A stretch of 64,000 nucleotides of DNA from Stachybotrys elegans (lineage: Eukaryota; Ascomycota; Sordariomycetes; Hypocreales; Stachybotryaceae). Positions 1 through 11,816 of this stretch are shown piece after piece. The notes below the pieces were generated by a model. That model searched no databases and was not told the origin of the DNA. It saw only the letters and a program-made list of their open reading frames with translations. Positions within the stretch are counted from its first letter, which is position 1. Each line of letters begins with the position of its first letter. The DNA lies in NCBI GenBank assembly GCA_020746835.1, contig JAGPNK010000014.1, positions 868,001-932,000 of the forward strand, written 5' to 3'. Position numbers and translations under genes: made by a program.

Positions 1-748
1 AGACACCACACGGGACTCTGTTTACCAAGGAGGCCCAGCAGGTTGCCGAGAAGGTTCTGGGACTTGGGAGTTTCGCCGCCGATGGAAAAGCCTGGCTTGA
101 TCGAGAGAGGGTTGCCGACTGCGACGACACCCATGCCGGCGATGATGGTGGCCAGATCAATGCCCATACCGAAGACTGCATTGCCAAGTTTAGCTCCTTG
201 CTACTTCTTGAGTTGGGGCGCGACGCGGGTAGACGTACCGCCATGGATGCCCTCAATGGCTTCGAGGAACTGCCGACCTGTTAGATTCTTGCGTTCACAA
301 TCAAGCAACAAAGACTCCGAGCCACGAATACATACGCTGACGACGCCATTACGAGGGAGGTAGCCGTGGTTGGCGAGGGCATTCAAGCCCGGGCAGGGAC
401 CGCGCTGATCGCCAGCACTGAAGTTAGGAGGTCTGAATACATGGATGCCATCAACTGAAAACAGAGTCAGTCAACCTCGTCTTTGCAAAACAAGACCTCA
501 ATGGCATGTGTGAGGAGCCCATTGGGGTCGTCCCTCTGCGCGCGCTTACCTGGGACGGGCTGCGTAGCAGGGTCAATGATGAGCCTCTTCTCCTTGATGG
601 CATACAACCCTGCAATCAGCTGATCCACTGTCAATCCATCCCGCTCAGCCAGCTTGGCCAGGTTCTGCGGCGTCGCAAAGGACTCTGCAAGGCCGGCAAG
701 ACATGCCAGACCCAGAGCCAGGCGGCCGCCGATGCTGGAGGGTCTCAT
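1..748 (-). CDS. heme-thiolate peroxidase (chloroperoxidase-like), 3' end outside window
   Basis: This is a secreted heme-thiolate peroxidase of the chloroperoxidase/unspecific peroxygenase family (Peroxidase_2), which uses hydrogen peroxide for halogenation or oxyfunctionalisation. Exon 1 (748-550) starts with a hydrophobic signal peptide (MRPSSIGGRLALGLACLAG). An intron with GTAAGC donor and TTTTCAG acceptor (549-455) leads to exon 2, which encodes the heme-ligating Cys in GPCPGLNALANHGYLPRNG. Two more probable introns (GTATGT donor near 332, GTACGT donor near 235) remove in-frame stops and lead to VFGMGIDLATIIAGMG and onward to KQSPVWC at the window edge. The C-terminal half with the catalytic acid lies outside. 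The Cys motif and signal peptide are seen directly; the last two introns are inferred from restored family similarity. Confidence 0.85.
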
Positions 749-2230
749 TGCGTTCGGCGAAATGTCACACAGACGGGGAAAGAAAGTAAGGAGCGTAGGT
801 GCGCAAAGAGAACGACTGAATTGGGATGCGCGCGGTGGGAAGATCTCATGTCAAAGTTTCCATCAAGGTGGTGATATCGATGGATAAGCAGCAATGGATA
901 CAGAACGCGAGTCAGAAATCCATCACATATATGGAGTAGCCTGGCGATTTGCGACAGCCGACCCTAATTGTGCACCTGGGGGAGGCTTTGCCCTATCGTC
1001 TTAGCTTAGCTCTCAAGCCTTTTTGCCCTGTCCGCGTATTGTCAAGGCCCGGTAGATAGGTGGTAGGGACGGTATCCTTGGCAAAGGGCAATAGCCACAT
1101 GGCCAAGACGCGCCGGGTCGACTTAACCGCAGGGACGGCGGGACACGGAGCCTGCCTGGGGCGGGCGACTTTGAGATTACCATGATAAACGGACTTCCCG
1201 TTGGAGTAAGGTGTTGGTTTCGGACCCGGCTGGGATGGCTAGAGCACGTTTTCCCCTTGCTAGATGGCGCTCGACACGGCCGGCTTTTTGTCCTCGACAG
1301 CCGGATGCTGTGCTAGCGACTACCGGGTCTTGAGTAAGTGCCGCCCTTTTGAGACGGTAGTTGTTTGCGTTTGCTTCTCCTAGTTCCCTAGACTCAGCCA
1401 AGGGGAAACTGAAGGTTGTGAATATCCACACACACTCTTTTCAGAGACAACCAACAGCCTTCCACCCCTGTGTCGATCCCGATTCCACATACCCACGGAT
1501 AAGCTTGGCTTAGATACATGGTGATGCCTTGTAGGAAATTGAGACTAGCAACGTAGTCGTTCATGCCAAGTGGGACAGGGGGGGACACAAGGAGATGGAA
1601 GAACAATCTCATGCTCTCTTCTCGATCGCTAAGCTATTACCCATATCCTATCAGCACTCACAACCACTCGGGCTAGCTCCCCTGCGCCCCATACGGCCCC
1701 TTCCGCGGCTCCAAGAAGACGGAGAAACGAGGACCATGACTCTCGGTGTGGATACCTTGCGAAGAGCTACTGCTAGTTGAAGGAAGACACAAAGTAAGGC
1801 TTTCCCTGAACTGTTGCTGCGATTGCCGATCGTCGGGGAAACCAAAACAGGGCGCCGAGACGCCCCGTTGCCTAAGAAGAGAGAGAAAAAAAAGAGAGAA
1901 AAAAAAACAAGCGTTTCGTTTATCTCGTTGATTCCCACTTTGCCGCGCCCGTCTCCTCTTTCTCTGTAATGGCGGCATCACCACTGTGACAGACTAACTA
2001 ACACGCAGCAAAGCGACGGTGGTTTTCACAAAGGAGAAGTCGGATGCAGCAGATACCGTCAAGCCTAGCTTACTGAGCGCCAAGGGTCGCTTGATTCAGG
2101 TGTCTGCATGGCAGCTCTCCCCCCCTTGGCTTTGAGTTTCTACTTAATACCAACAAGGAAACCATTTCGTTAGACTTGGCGTGTCGACCTCGCTTGTCCC
2201 TCTTCCACGTGTTGAAAGCCGCCAGCAATC
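749..2230. other. intergenic, no gene recognised
   Basis: Open frames here are short, overlap on both strands and lack recognisable motifs. A purine tract of alternating AG and A runs lies near 1880-1910. This interval should hold the promoters of the divergent peroxidase and CFEM receptor genes. Confidence 0.5.
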
Positions 2231-3891
2231 ATGATGCTCGCAACAGTCCTCCTCGGGGCCCTGTCTATATTAAGCGGCCTCGCCTCGGCGACGACTGCAG
2301 AGGAGTTGGCTGCTGTTGCGCGGGCGACATCCATGTACCCGGAATGCGCTGTAAGTCTTCTCTCTTCACACCACCGCCCCCCATCATGCTCGGATGGCTG
2401 ACAGTCTTGTAGTTGGGATGCCTGAGGGAGGAGGTCCCCAAGTCAGAATGCGGGCTGACGGACCTGAACTGCCTCTGCACAAACGAGCCTCTGATTGCCG
2501 GCATTGAGCACTGCGTCCTTGCTGCCTGCTCCATCTACGAGGGCCTGCAGACCAAGAATGTCAGCTCGACCATGTGCGGTGCGCCCATACGGGACAAGCA
2601 CACCACGCCGCTCGTCATCGCCATCACCATGGGCACGCTGGCCACGCTTTCGTTTGTCATGAGATTATGCACGTCGCTCGGTAGGAGTGGCGGAAGGCCA
2701 CTCGGCATCGATGATCTCATAGCCGGCACCGCTCTGCTCTGCGCAGCACCTCCGACGCTGCTTGCCATTCCTTGTCGGTGCCCCATCCAATGTTCCTCTG
2801 CAACGAGACCATGCGTACTGACTCTTGTTGCATATAGTCAGAGATAATGGACTGGGCAAAGATATATGGACTCTGGAGCTGCCTAAGATCAAGAACGTAC
2901 TCATGGTAAGGCGCACCACCAACACAAATCCTCGACACGTCCCGCTGACGAGCAATGGCAGTTCTACTACATATCGTCCATCTTCTATATCGCCTCCATC
3001 ACCCTCGTCAAGATCTCCCTGCTGTGCTTCATCCTTCGCGTCTTCCCCAGCGAGCGCTTCCGCCGTGTCTGCTACGGTTGCATGGCCCTCGTGGCCGCCT
3101 ACGGCATCTCCTTCTGCACGGCCACGGCGCTTCAGTGCTGGCCGGCGAGCCACGCGTGGGACCAGGTTGACAGCTCCAAGGTGGGAAAGTGCAACAACAT
3201 CCACCTGCAGGCTTGGATGGCCGCCATCTTCAACATTATCCTCGACGTCATCCTGCTCATCCTGCCGCTACCCAGCCTGTGGGCGCTGCAGATGGGAGTC
3301 AAGAAGAAGCTCATGATCATGGTCATGTTTTCCCTTGGTATTTTGTGAGTCTGACATGCTCGACCCCAGCCTCTTTGGCATGCATATACGGGCTTGCTAA
3401 CTTTTTTCAGCGTCACCATCGTCAGCGTTGTGCGGCTGCATAGCCTCATTCAATTTGCCAACTCGATTAACATCACATGTGAGCCTCACCTCTTCCTCAT
3501 GCCCCCCCGAAGACAGTCCCTCTAACTATGACCGAAAATAGGGGACTACGTAGAACCCGGCTACTGGAGCTTGGTCGAGATGGATGTCAGCATCATCTGC
3601 GCCTGTCTCCCCTACTGTCGTCACCTCCTCATTTCCTTTGGTGCCAGCTTCCTCAAGTCGACCCAGCAGGACTCGAGGGGCTACAACTCAAAAGGCAGCA
3701 CTGCCAGGAGGACTACCGAAGGTGTGGTGCTGTCATCATCGAAGCAGACCGAAGAACAGCAGGCGCCCAAGCACGGCGACGAGAGCGACTTTGTCCCCCT
3801 CGTCGAGTACCCATGCCACAACCACAGCTGGAAGAAGACGAAGACCACTGTCAGCGCAGCCACCACGACGGGAAGTACCGAATCGATATAG
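2231..3891 (+). CDS. CFEM-domain PTH11-like seven-helix receptor
   Basis: This is a plasma-membrane receptor of the fungal PTH11 class, a group linked to surface and host sensing. Exon 1 (2231-2350) encodes a signal peptide. An intron (GTAAGT donor, CTTGTAG acceptor) leads to exon 2 at 2413, which carries the eight-cysteine CFEM domain (PECALGCLREEVPKSECG, then CLC and three further Cys). Hydrophobic helices follow, with hallmarks of the fungal Rhodopsin domain: the NGLGKDIW motif after helix 2 and a DVILLILPLPSLWALQ helix. Several short introns interrupt the helices; the donor before NGLGKDIW is unclear. The cytoplasmic tail is Ser/Thr/Lys rich and ends at 3891. It lies upstream of two GMC oxidoreductase genes on the same strand. 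The ligand is unknown. Confidence 0.85.
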
Positions 3892-5328
3892 CACGCTTGT
3901 CTGTTTGCCGTATTGGGGGTGTGGGGGAGCCGGCATCATTACTCGGAGCCTTGCTCCCTGTTGATGTTTCGTTGTCGTCCAGCATAGCACTGTACACGGG
4001 ATTGTAACTTGGGTAACCGGCGCAACATTGATGTTAGCTAGATACACGATAGCCATGAATTTGATTGAGTCTTCAACGTCATCATGATCCAATACAAAAC
4101 CATCAAAACCACGACCACCATCATCATCATCATGGCTACCAGCCTCACCTTCATCCATTGTTATGTGGGCTCAACCAAACATGGTCACCCCTGCATACAC
4201 TTCCCCCGCCGCCCCTCCTGACAATCAAACGAGACGAGCGAGTGCCGTATCGAGTGCCGGTTCACCTGCCACCCGCAACCCTATAAGGCGCCGCTCGCCA
4301 GGGAATCTGAGTTGTCCGTCTTACTATTGTTTCCGCTAAGGATCCTTCGCGGGACCGGATATAGCAAGGAGAAGTCTTCATGCGAGTCATATCCCGTCCA
4401 GCAGAAGGCACATGATGACCGTGCCGCACCCACCGACTGGGTCTACCCGTCGATCTAGGGAGGGTCCGTCTCTAGACTATTCAAAGTTAAGAGGAGCGGT
4501 TGTTTTTACAGACTACTGATCTAACGAGGTCGGGTATAGCATCATCTTTAGCACAATATACTCCTGAATTCTACCCACAATTCCATCTGCTGGCAAGCAG
4601 GGGATCCATGGACTGACGATCTGCCGTTCGCCAAAAGCCCACTCCCGGCAGGGCCGATCTTAATCTAACTACTTGAAGCCGTTTGCATCAGGGATGTAAA
4701 CCAGCATGGCATCACTATGAGCCAGGCATGCTTGGACCAGGTTTCCTTGTTCACAGGTCTGTAGCTCCTGCTAGCTTTTGCCCCGTCGACTTGGCATACT
4801 TGGTCTGCGCACTTATCTCCTGTCTTCCCCGTATCCCCATGACTCGACCGGTTTCTGGTCTCTGCCCAAGACCGTCTTTGCTGTACGCGGAAGCTGAGGG
4901 GTCACTCGTCTCGTGGGTTAAAGAAGGACGCTAATCCGACAATTCACCGAGACTCCGTTGGCTCCCCCCTCTGTCTCCCTCCCCTCTAGAATGCTAGAGT
5001 CCCCGTGTGGAAGCGCAGGATGCTCTCGGCCGACGCGCGAACAACGGGAAAGCGGCAACAGGAACATTCTCCTGAGGAAAACTGGGCACCGTGAGCTGAG
5101 TCAAGACGACTTCTCGGCTCTTCACGATCCGGTGTATTGTATGGATGGAGACAGTCGGTGGGAGTGATAAACTGCATTCATACTGACCTCTTTATTCACC
5201 CCAAACGCACATTCCCTTCCGTCCCTTGGTCGGTGCGTTTGCTTGCCGTTGGTCCTTCTTGCGCGCCGTCACCAACTTCGAGTCATTCCTTACGCTCACC
5301 TCCCGCTGGCATCAAGAGAGATACAGAC
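3892..5328. other. intergenic, no gene recognised
   Basis: Only short unsupported frames are present. A small CAT-repeat microsatellite lies near 4110-4130. The last few hundred bases should be the promoter of the GMC gene that starts at 5329. Confidence 0.5.
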
Positions 5329-7539
5329 ATGAAGCCCTTCACATCGGTGGCATTGCTTGCCACGGGGGCAGTTGCCGCGTGAGTTTTGCCCATCTCAATA
5401 CAAGGATACCCTCTGCGGCAGCACATGGGCGGCGTTGCCTTGCTTCCGAATTATCTACTGACTCCAACCCAGCTGGACCTCCAAACCTATCCAAGAAGGC
5501 CAGCCCAACTGGCCTCCCAACGGCTACAACCATCCCGTCCAGGCCCCCGAGCCCAACTCTACGTATGAGTACATCATCGTCGGCTCGGGCGCCGGCGGCT
5601 CTCCTCTGGCCGCCCGCCTCGCCCTCGCCGGCCACAGCGTCCTGCTCATCGACGCCGGCGAGGACCACGGCACGGATCGCCAGGTCCAGATCCCGGCCAT
5701 GCACCCTTTCACCAGCGAGTACAACCCCATCAGCTGGAGCTACTTTGTCGAGCGCCACAACGACGAGAAGCAGGCCCTCCGCGACACAAAGTACACCTAC
5801 CAGACGCCCGGCGGCGACTACTGGCAGACGATCCAGTTCACGGGCGAGGAGCCTCCCGCCGGCTCCGTCAAGAAGGGCGTGCTGTACCCGCGCACCGGTG
5901 CCCTCGGCGGATGCACTGTGCACAACGCCCTCCTCATGCTCAAGGCCACCAACAAGGACTGGGACGACATTGCGCTCCTGACCGGCGACAACTCCTGGGC
6001 GTCGAGCAACATGAACAACTACTTCAAGAAGCTCGAGCGCAACGAGTACCTCCAGGGCACCATCAACTGGGGCAGCCACGGCCGCGACGGCTGGCTGCCC
6101 ACTCGTCTGACGCCCAGCATCCTCATCGCCCAGGACTTGAAGGTCGTCTCGCTGCTTGCCGCCGCCGCCACGGCCACCGGAAAGGGCCTCCTCACGTCCC
6201 TCCTCGGCACGGTCACGGGCATCCTCCAGGTCCTCACTCTCGACGTCAACACGGACGCGAGCAACCGCGACACGGCCGACCTCATCTACCAGATGCCCCT
6301 GTCCATGAACTCGGACTATGTCAGGACGGGACCCCGCGACTTTGTCCTCCAGGTGGCCACGGCCAAGAACAGCGACGGGTCCAAGAAGTACAAGCTGGAC
6401 ATTGTCCTCAACACGCTCGTTACCAAGATCAACTTTGACCAGTCTGGCGCCGTGCCCCGGGCTGTGGGCGTCGACTACATCCACGGCAAGAGCCTCTATC
6501 GCGCCGACGCCCGTGCTTCCTCTGGCTCTGACGGCGTCGTCGAGTCCGGATCGGTTACCGCCAGCCGCGAGGTCATCGTATCGGGCGGCACCTTCAATAC
6601 GCCTCAAATCCTCAAGCTCAGTGGCGTTGGCCCCGCTGAGGAGCTCAAGGCCCATGGCATCCCCGTTGTCAAGGATCTTCCTGGTACGCACAGACTCACT
6701 CCCCCATCAGCCTCCAGCAGCATGAAACAAACTAACCCTCTCGTGTGATTGCAGGTGTCGGTGGCAACCTCCAAGATCGATACGAGATCGGTGTAGTGGG
6801 CGAGACCACCGAACAGTTCGCCCTCCTCAACGGCTGCACGTTCCTCCAGGGCAACGACGCTTGCTACAACAAGTGGTCCAAGAACAAGGGCGACCTCAAG
6901 GGCACCTACACGACCAACGGTGTCGCCTGGGGCTACCTCAAGCACTCGTCGGTTGCGGGCCACGACCACGACCTGTGGCTCGGCGGCTCCACGGCCTACT
7001 TCAACGGCTACTTCCCTGGCTACTCCAAGCACGCCACCCAGGGCGGCAACCACTGGACCTGGCTGACGCTCAAGGCGCACACGCGCAACCGTGCGGGAAC
7101 CGTCAACCTGACGTCGACGGACCCGCGCGACACGCCGCGCATCCGCTTCAACAACTTTGCCGAGGGCGGCGACGAGGATCTCACGGCCCTCGTCGAGGGA
7201 ATGCAGTACAGCATCGAGGCCTTTGATAAGCTTGTGCCCCTCGACGGTTCCTTCAAGCGCGTCTGGCCGCCCACCAACATCAGCACGCCTGATCAGCTGC
7301 GCCAGTTTGCTCGCGACGAGGCTTGGGGCCACCACGCTTCCTGCACGGCTCCCATTGGCGCTGACAACGATCCCCTCGCGGTGCTCGACAGCCAGTTCCG
7401 CGTCCGGGGCATCGACGGCCTGCGCGTGGTTGACGCGTCTGCCTTCCCCAGGATTCCCGGTCTTTTCATCGCTCTGCCTACATACATGCTGAGCGAGAAG
7501 GCGGCCGATGTCATCATCAAGGGTGCTGCGGCTGCTTAG
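5329..7539 (+). CDS. secreted GMC oxidoreductase with one catalytic His missing
   Basis: This is an FAD-dependent glucose-methanol-choline oxidoreductase of about 681 residues. Exons are 5329-5378, 5473-6683 and 6755-7539, and the phases of both introns join cleanly. A signal peptide (MKPFTSVALLATGAVAA) is followed by the dinucleotide-binding motif EYIIVGSGAGGSPLAARLA, the GMC signature around YPRTGALGGCTVHNALL, and the second signature SGGTFNTPQILKLSGVGP. The first catalytic His lies in AWGHHASCT. The usual second catalytic His/Asn is replaced: the matching stretch reads FPRIPGLFIALPTYML, whereas the sister enzyme downstream has PPGHPQTTVYAL. This suggests altered oxidase/dehydrogenase chemistry or a different subfamily. 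It is probably extracellular. The substrate cannot be told from sequence. Confidence 0.93.
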
Positions 7540-9674
7540 GGGGCTTGTGTCAGTGTCTAAGTTGGATTCTCACAGTTCATTTATCTATAAAATGTGTAAT
7601 CCCGTGTTTGCTCATATTGAGGCTTGTACATCAATACCCTTCTTTTGTTACATATTTCCTACACCATTTGTGAAATGTACATAGAGAGACAACTGTTTCT
7701 CTCATGCACATCTTCTTCCCACGTTGATGGACTACTATATTTGTAATCGGACGCAGTGCGAGTATGACTTCAAGACGATCTTCAGGAGACGCGCTCTAGA
7801 CAGATTGCGAGTCTTACTAGGAACATGACGCGTCAATTGTCATCGCGTAAGCTGTCATCCAACCATTCTCTCTGCCAAGCACCCAACGGGCACTCCTTTG
7901 AGCAGTTGGATGTGGCCATGAGCAGCCCCTGACTCGGGGCACCAAAGTTAAAAGTGATCCCATGACTCAGTTCCCCCTTTGCCTCTCATCTAGTCAGGGG
8001 ATTTGCACAAATAGTGCAGCACTAGGCTGGAAGTCTCAGGGACAAGCGAGTTGTGCACTTCCTGAGAGCACGTGGGCTGGGCATTAATGAAGCTAGACGC
8101 TCATCTTCTACCAACTTCACCTGGGGCAACGACGGTGAGGCTAGCGAAGCGTGATATGGGAGTTTTGCAGACCTTTGAGGATACAGATGCCGGTGTTGTT
8201 GGAAATGGGCGGTAGGATTTGGAAGGGCCTTGGCCACCAACTTCACCGTAGCCATACATTTGTCAAGGACACACAGCAATGCACAGCCCTCATGGCAAAC
8301 TAGACTCGTGCGCCTCCCGCTTGTCTTCTGGGTGGAAGAATTTTCTCACTAGATTGGCATACGAGAATATTGGCCTACACACATCAACCACCGGGGTTGC
8401 AGCGTGGGCAACGTGAAATCGTGTCCCTGCATTTTCAGGGTGCAATCAGATGTCGCAGATGAGGGGAGCCAAAGTCCAGGTAGGTTACATGCTCGCGAAA
8501 TGTACTGCGTTGAAAACGATATGTGAGTGCCTGGTCAGCATCTGCCAAGATGGAGAACGCACCAGTATCCTGCAATGACCTTTGGCCTGTCATTAAAGGT
8601 CACATATCCACGCCGCGAGCTGCTTACTCTACCGGGTAAAGCTTGAACTGATTCTAGATACGCTACCAAGAGATTTAGCGGGAATGGCCGCCCATCGCAT
8701 CTCTATATACGGTCGTGGCCTCTACGCTTGCCATTCCGCCTGATTCGGACGACCGTCTCTGTGCTGATGCTAGGCTCTGCATCCCACGCTTCGCAGACCA
8801 GATTAGCTCCTCGGCGCTGTGGCAGAGCCTTCTGTATGGCCTTGGCTTATTCTGTGGGTAAAGGAGCCTGTCAATATGCTCGATGGAGATGGGTGCGTAG
8901 GCTTCCCCGGTCCGGCAGACGGGAGAAGCCTGTCAGAGAACGCAAACACACTTTAAAGAAACCCGCAGAGGAGCCATACTTGTCCAATGCCTTCATGATA
9001 TGATCGCGCAACGTTGACATCTACTCCCGGCCTTGATCTGACGGGAGTCCGGGGTTCTTAGTTTCATTCATCTGACAGTCGCTCTTGAACCCTGCGTTCC
9101 CAATGCTGAGGTTAGTCCGTCCTTCTCACCTCGAACTCGCCTGTCTCAAGCTCTTAGTTTTACAAGCAACCCAAACGCCCAGTTAATGTAAACGGAAGCC
9201 TCTCCAGCCGGGCGCAGATCAAAGCCGAGTTTGTGTAGTCTTGTATGGTGGTGCTAAGCCCATCTCTGCCCTAAGACGCCTCCGGCGCAACTCGAGTGCC
9301 GATCATGCGGCAATCCGGTGGTGATGAGCGAGTCAGCATCCCCGGCTTTCCGAATCTCAGAGCAGAGGACTTTCTCCTGGCCGTAACTTACTGTAGCAGA
9401 ATATCGCCCTTCCAATCGAGAGAGCTGCCCTGATGACCCTCTAACCCCCCTTTGGGACACATGGGTACGCCATGGTAGATGAGGTGATCCTCTACATGGT
9501 TCTCCATGTGGCAATACAATCGTGCCCGTCCGACGGACCTAGCGTGAATGCTCGGGGATTTTTCTTGGCGGCTTGATGTCAAGAAAATTAAAAGTCCATC
9601 GCACCCGCCTGGTTCTCTAAGCCTCGCCGACTTGTTTCCAACTCTTACGCTCCTTACATCACGGCTGATCAGCC
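7540..9674. other. intergenic, no gene recognised
   Basis: About 2.1 kb lie between the two GMC genes. I saw no conserved motif, RNA gene or repeat. The open frames present are short and read like chance frames. Confidence 0.5.
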
Positions 9675-11816
9675 ATGGCCAACCTCAACCCGGCCCGTCT
9701 GTTATCTCTCCTTTCTGTTTTTTCCTATGTGCAATCCGCGGTTGGAAGACCGCTTCTTGAACCTCTCCTCAACCCCCTCCTGGAGGTTGTTGATACTGTT
9801 GGCTCCGGCGCAGGCCTCATTGAGGGAACCCTTGGTGCTGTTAAGGGCGTCCTTGGTGCTGAGCAGAGGTGAGATGCCCGAGACATGGCTCTTATGTAGA
9901 CCAGTGCTGACAATGACTGCAGCTTCGACTATGTCATCGTAGGTGGAGGAACGGCTGGAAACGCCATTGGCGTTCGCCTCGCTGAAGCTGGCTTCTCCGT
10001 CGCCATTATCGAGGCCGGCCTCTTCTACGAGCTCGGCAAGCCTGTCCTCGGCACAACGCCAGCCGGCGCCTTCTTCGGTGTTGGAATATCCCCTCTCGAT
10101 TCCTTCCCGACGGTCGACTGGGGCTTCATCACCGAGCCTCAAGCCGGCGCAAACAACCGCAAGTTTCACTTGGCACAGGGCAAGTGTATCGGCGGCACGT
10201 CGGCCTTCAACTTTATGGTTCACCACCGCGCTTCAACCGGAGCCTATGACATGTGGGCAGATGCTGTCGACGATGACAGCTATAAGTAGGCAGCACTCCT
10301 TTTCCCTTGCACGCGCCTGTGAGTCTAGAGGGGCCCTTGCTGACTGTGAATACCAGGCTGGAGAACTGGATGCCTCACTTCAAGAACAGCGTCACCTTCA
10401 CTCCTCCCAACAACGACATTCGCCGAGCCAATGTCAGTACCGTCTGGGACCCGACGGCTTTCAACCCCGATGGCAAGGGAGGTCCAGTCCAGATCAGCTA
10501 TACCAACTGGGTCTCCTCCTTTGCCACATGGCTGGAGCAGGGCCTTATTTCCCTTGGGCTGAATAGGACCGAAGGCTTCTCCAACGGAAATCTCCTGGGC
10601 TACCACTACGCGCAGGCGTCGATCCGTAACAAGGACCAGACGCGCAGCTCCTCTGCCTCTTACATCTACAAGGCCTTGTCGTCCTCCTCCACGTCGCCTG
10701 CTAAGAAGAACCTCAAGGTCTATACCCAAACCATGGCCAAAAAGATCATCTTCGACGGCAAGAAGGCTACGGGTAAGTCACTTCAGCAGCCTCTAGACCC
10801 GATACCCATTACTAACTACATCTCATACAGGCGTCCAGGTCAGCCTGCTTGGCGCGCTCCCCACCTACAATATTATGGCCAAGAAGGAGGTCATCGTCTC
10901 GGGCGGCGCCTTCAAGTCTCCTCAGCTCCTCATGGTCTCGGGCATCGGCCCCAAGGACACCCTCGACAGTCTCGGCATCCCCATCATCTCCCAACTCGAA
11001 GGCGTGGGTCAGAACATGTGGGATCACATCATGTTCGGCCCATCCTACCGAGTCACCGTTCCCACGCTCGACGAGACGCTCCGCGACCCCGTGGCCATCG
11101 CAGAGGCCCTGCTTGAGTACACGCTCCACGCCAAAGGCCCGCTCAGCTCCAATGTCGCCGACTTTATCGGCTGGGAGAAGATGCCGGACAAGTATAGGTC
11201 CACCTGGTCCGAGTCGACCCGCGAGGCGCTCTCTTCGTTCTCCAATGACTGGCCCGAGGTCGAGCACCTCTCGGCCAACGGCTACATCGGCGACTTTTCC
11301 TTCCCTGCCATCCAGCGCCCCCACGACGGCCACCAGTACGCGACCGACCTCGGCGTCATCCTCGTGCCCAAGTCCCGCGGCAACGTCACCATCTCCAGCC
11401 GCGACACGCTCGTGCAGCCGCGCATCAACCCCAACTGGCTCACGCACCCGGCCGACCAGGAGGTCGCAATCTCCCTCTACCGCCGCCTGCGCGAGGTCTG
11501 GGACACGCCCGAGATGCGCTCCATCCGTGCCGACGGCGACAACGAGGCCTTCCCCGGCCGGGAGCACGAAACCGACGAGCAACTGCTCGAGGTCATCCGC
11601 AACTCGATGGTCACTGTCTGGCATCCGTCCTCCACGTGCAAGATGGGCAAGTCGGATGACAAGATGGCCGTCGTCGACAACCGCGCCCGCGTCTTTGGTG
11701 TTGAGGGACTGCGCGTCGTTGATGCCAGTGCCTTCCCCCTGTTGCCGCCGGGACACCCACAGACGACAGTGTATGCGCTCGCCGAGAAGATTGCAAGCCA
11801 CATTATTAGGGGTTAA
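9675..11816 (+). CDS. secreted GMC oxidoreductase, choline dehydrogenase/glucose oxidase-like
   Basis: This is a second FAD-dependent GMC enzyme, about 652 residues in four exons (9675-9868, 9923-10285, 10357-10772, 10831-11816) whose phases join cleanly. It has an N-terminal signal peptide and a short linker, then FDYVIVGGGTAGNAIGVRLA (FAD binding), GKCIGGTSAFNFMVHHR (first GMC signature) and SGGAFKSPQLLMVSGIGP (second signature). Both catalytic histidines are present, in VWHPSSTCKMG and PPGHPQTTVYALAEKIA, so an active oxidoreductase is expected. It is clearly diverged from the upstream GMC gene and is not a recent tandem copy. An extracellular alcohol or sugar oxidase/dehydrogenase role is likely; the substrate is unknown. 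Confidence 0.94.

Noticed and set aside
5339..6691. 450-codon open frame opposite the first GMC gene
   Set aside because: It is an Ala/Gly/Val/Arg-rich antisense frame created by the high G+C third positions of the real gene.
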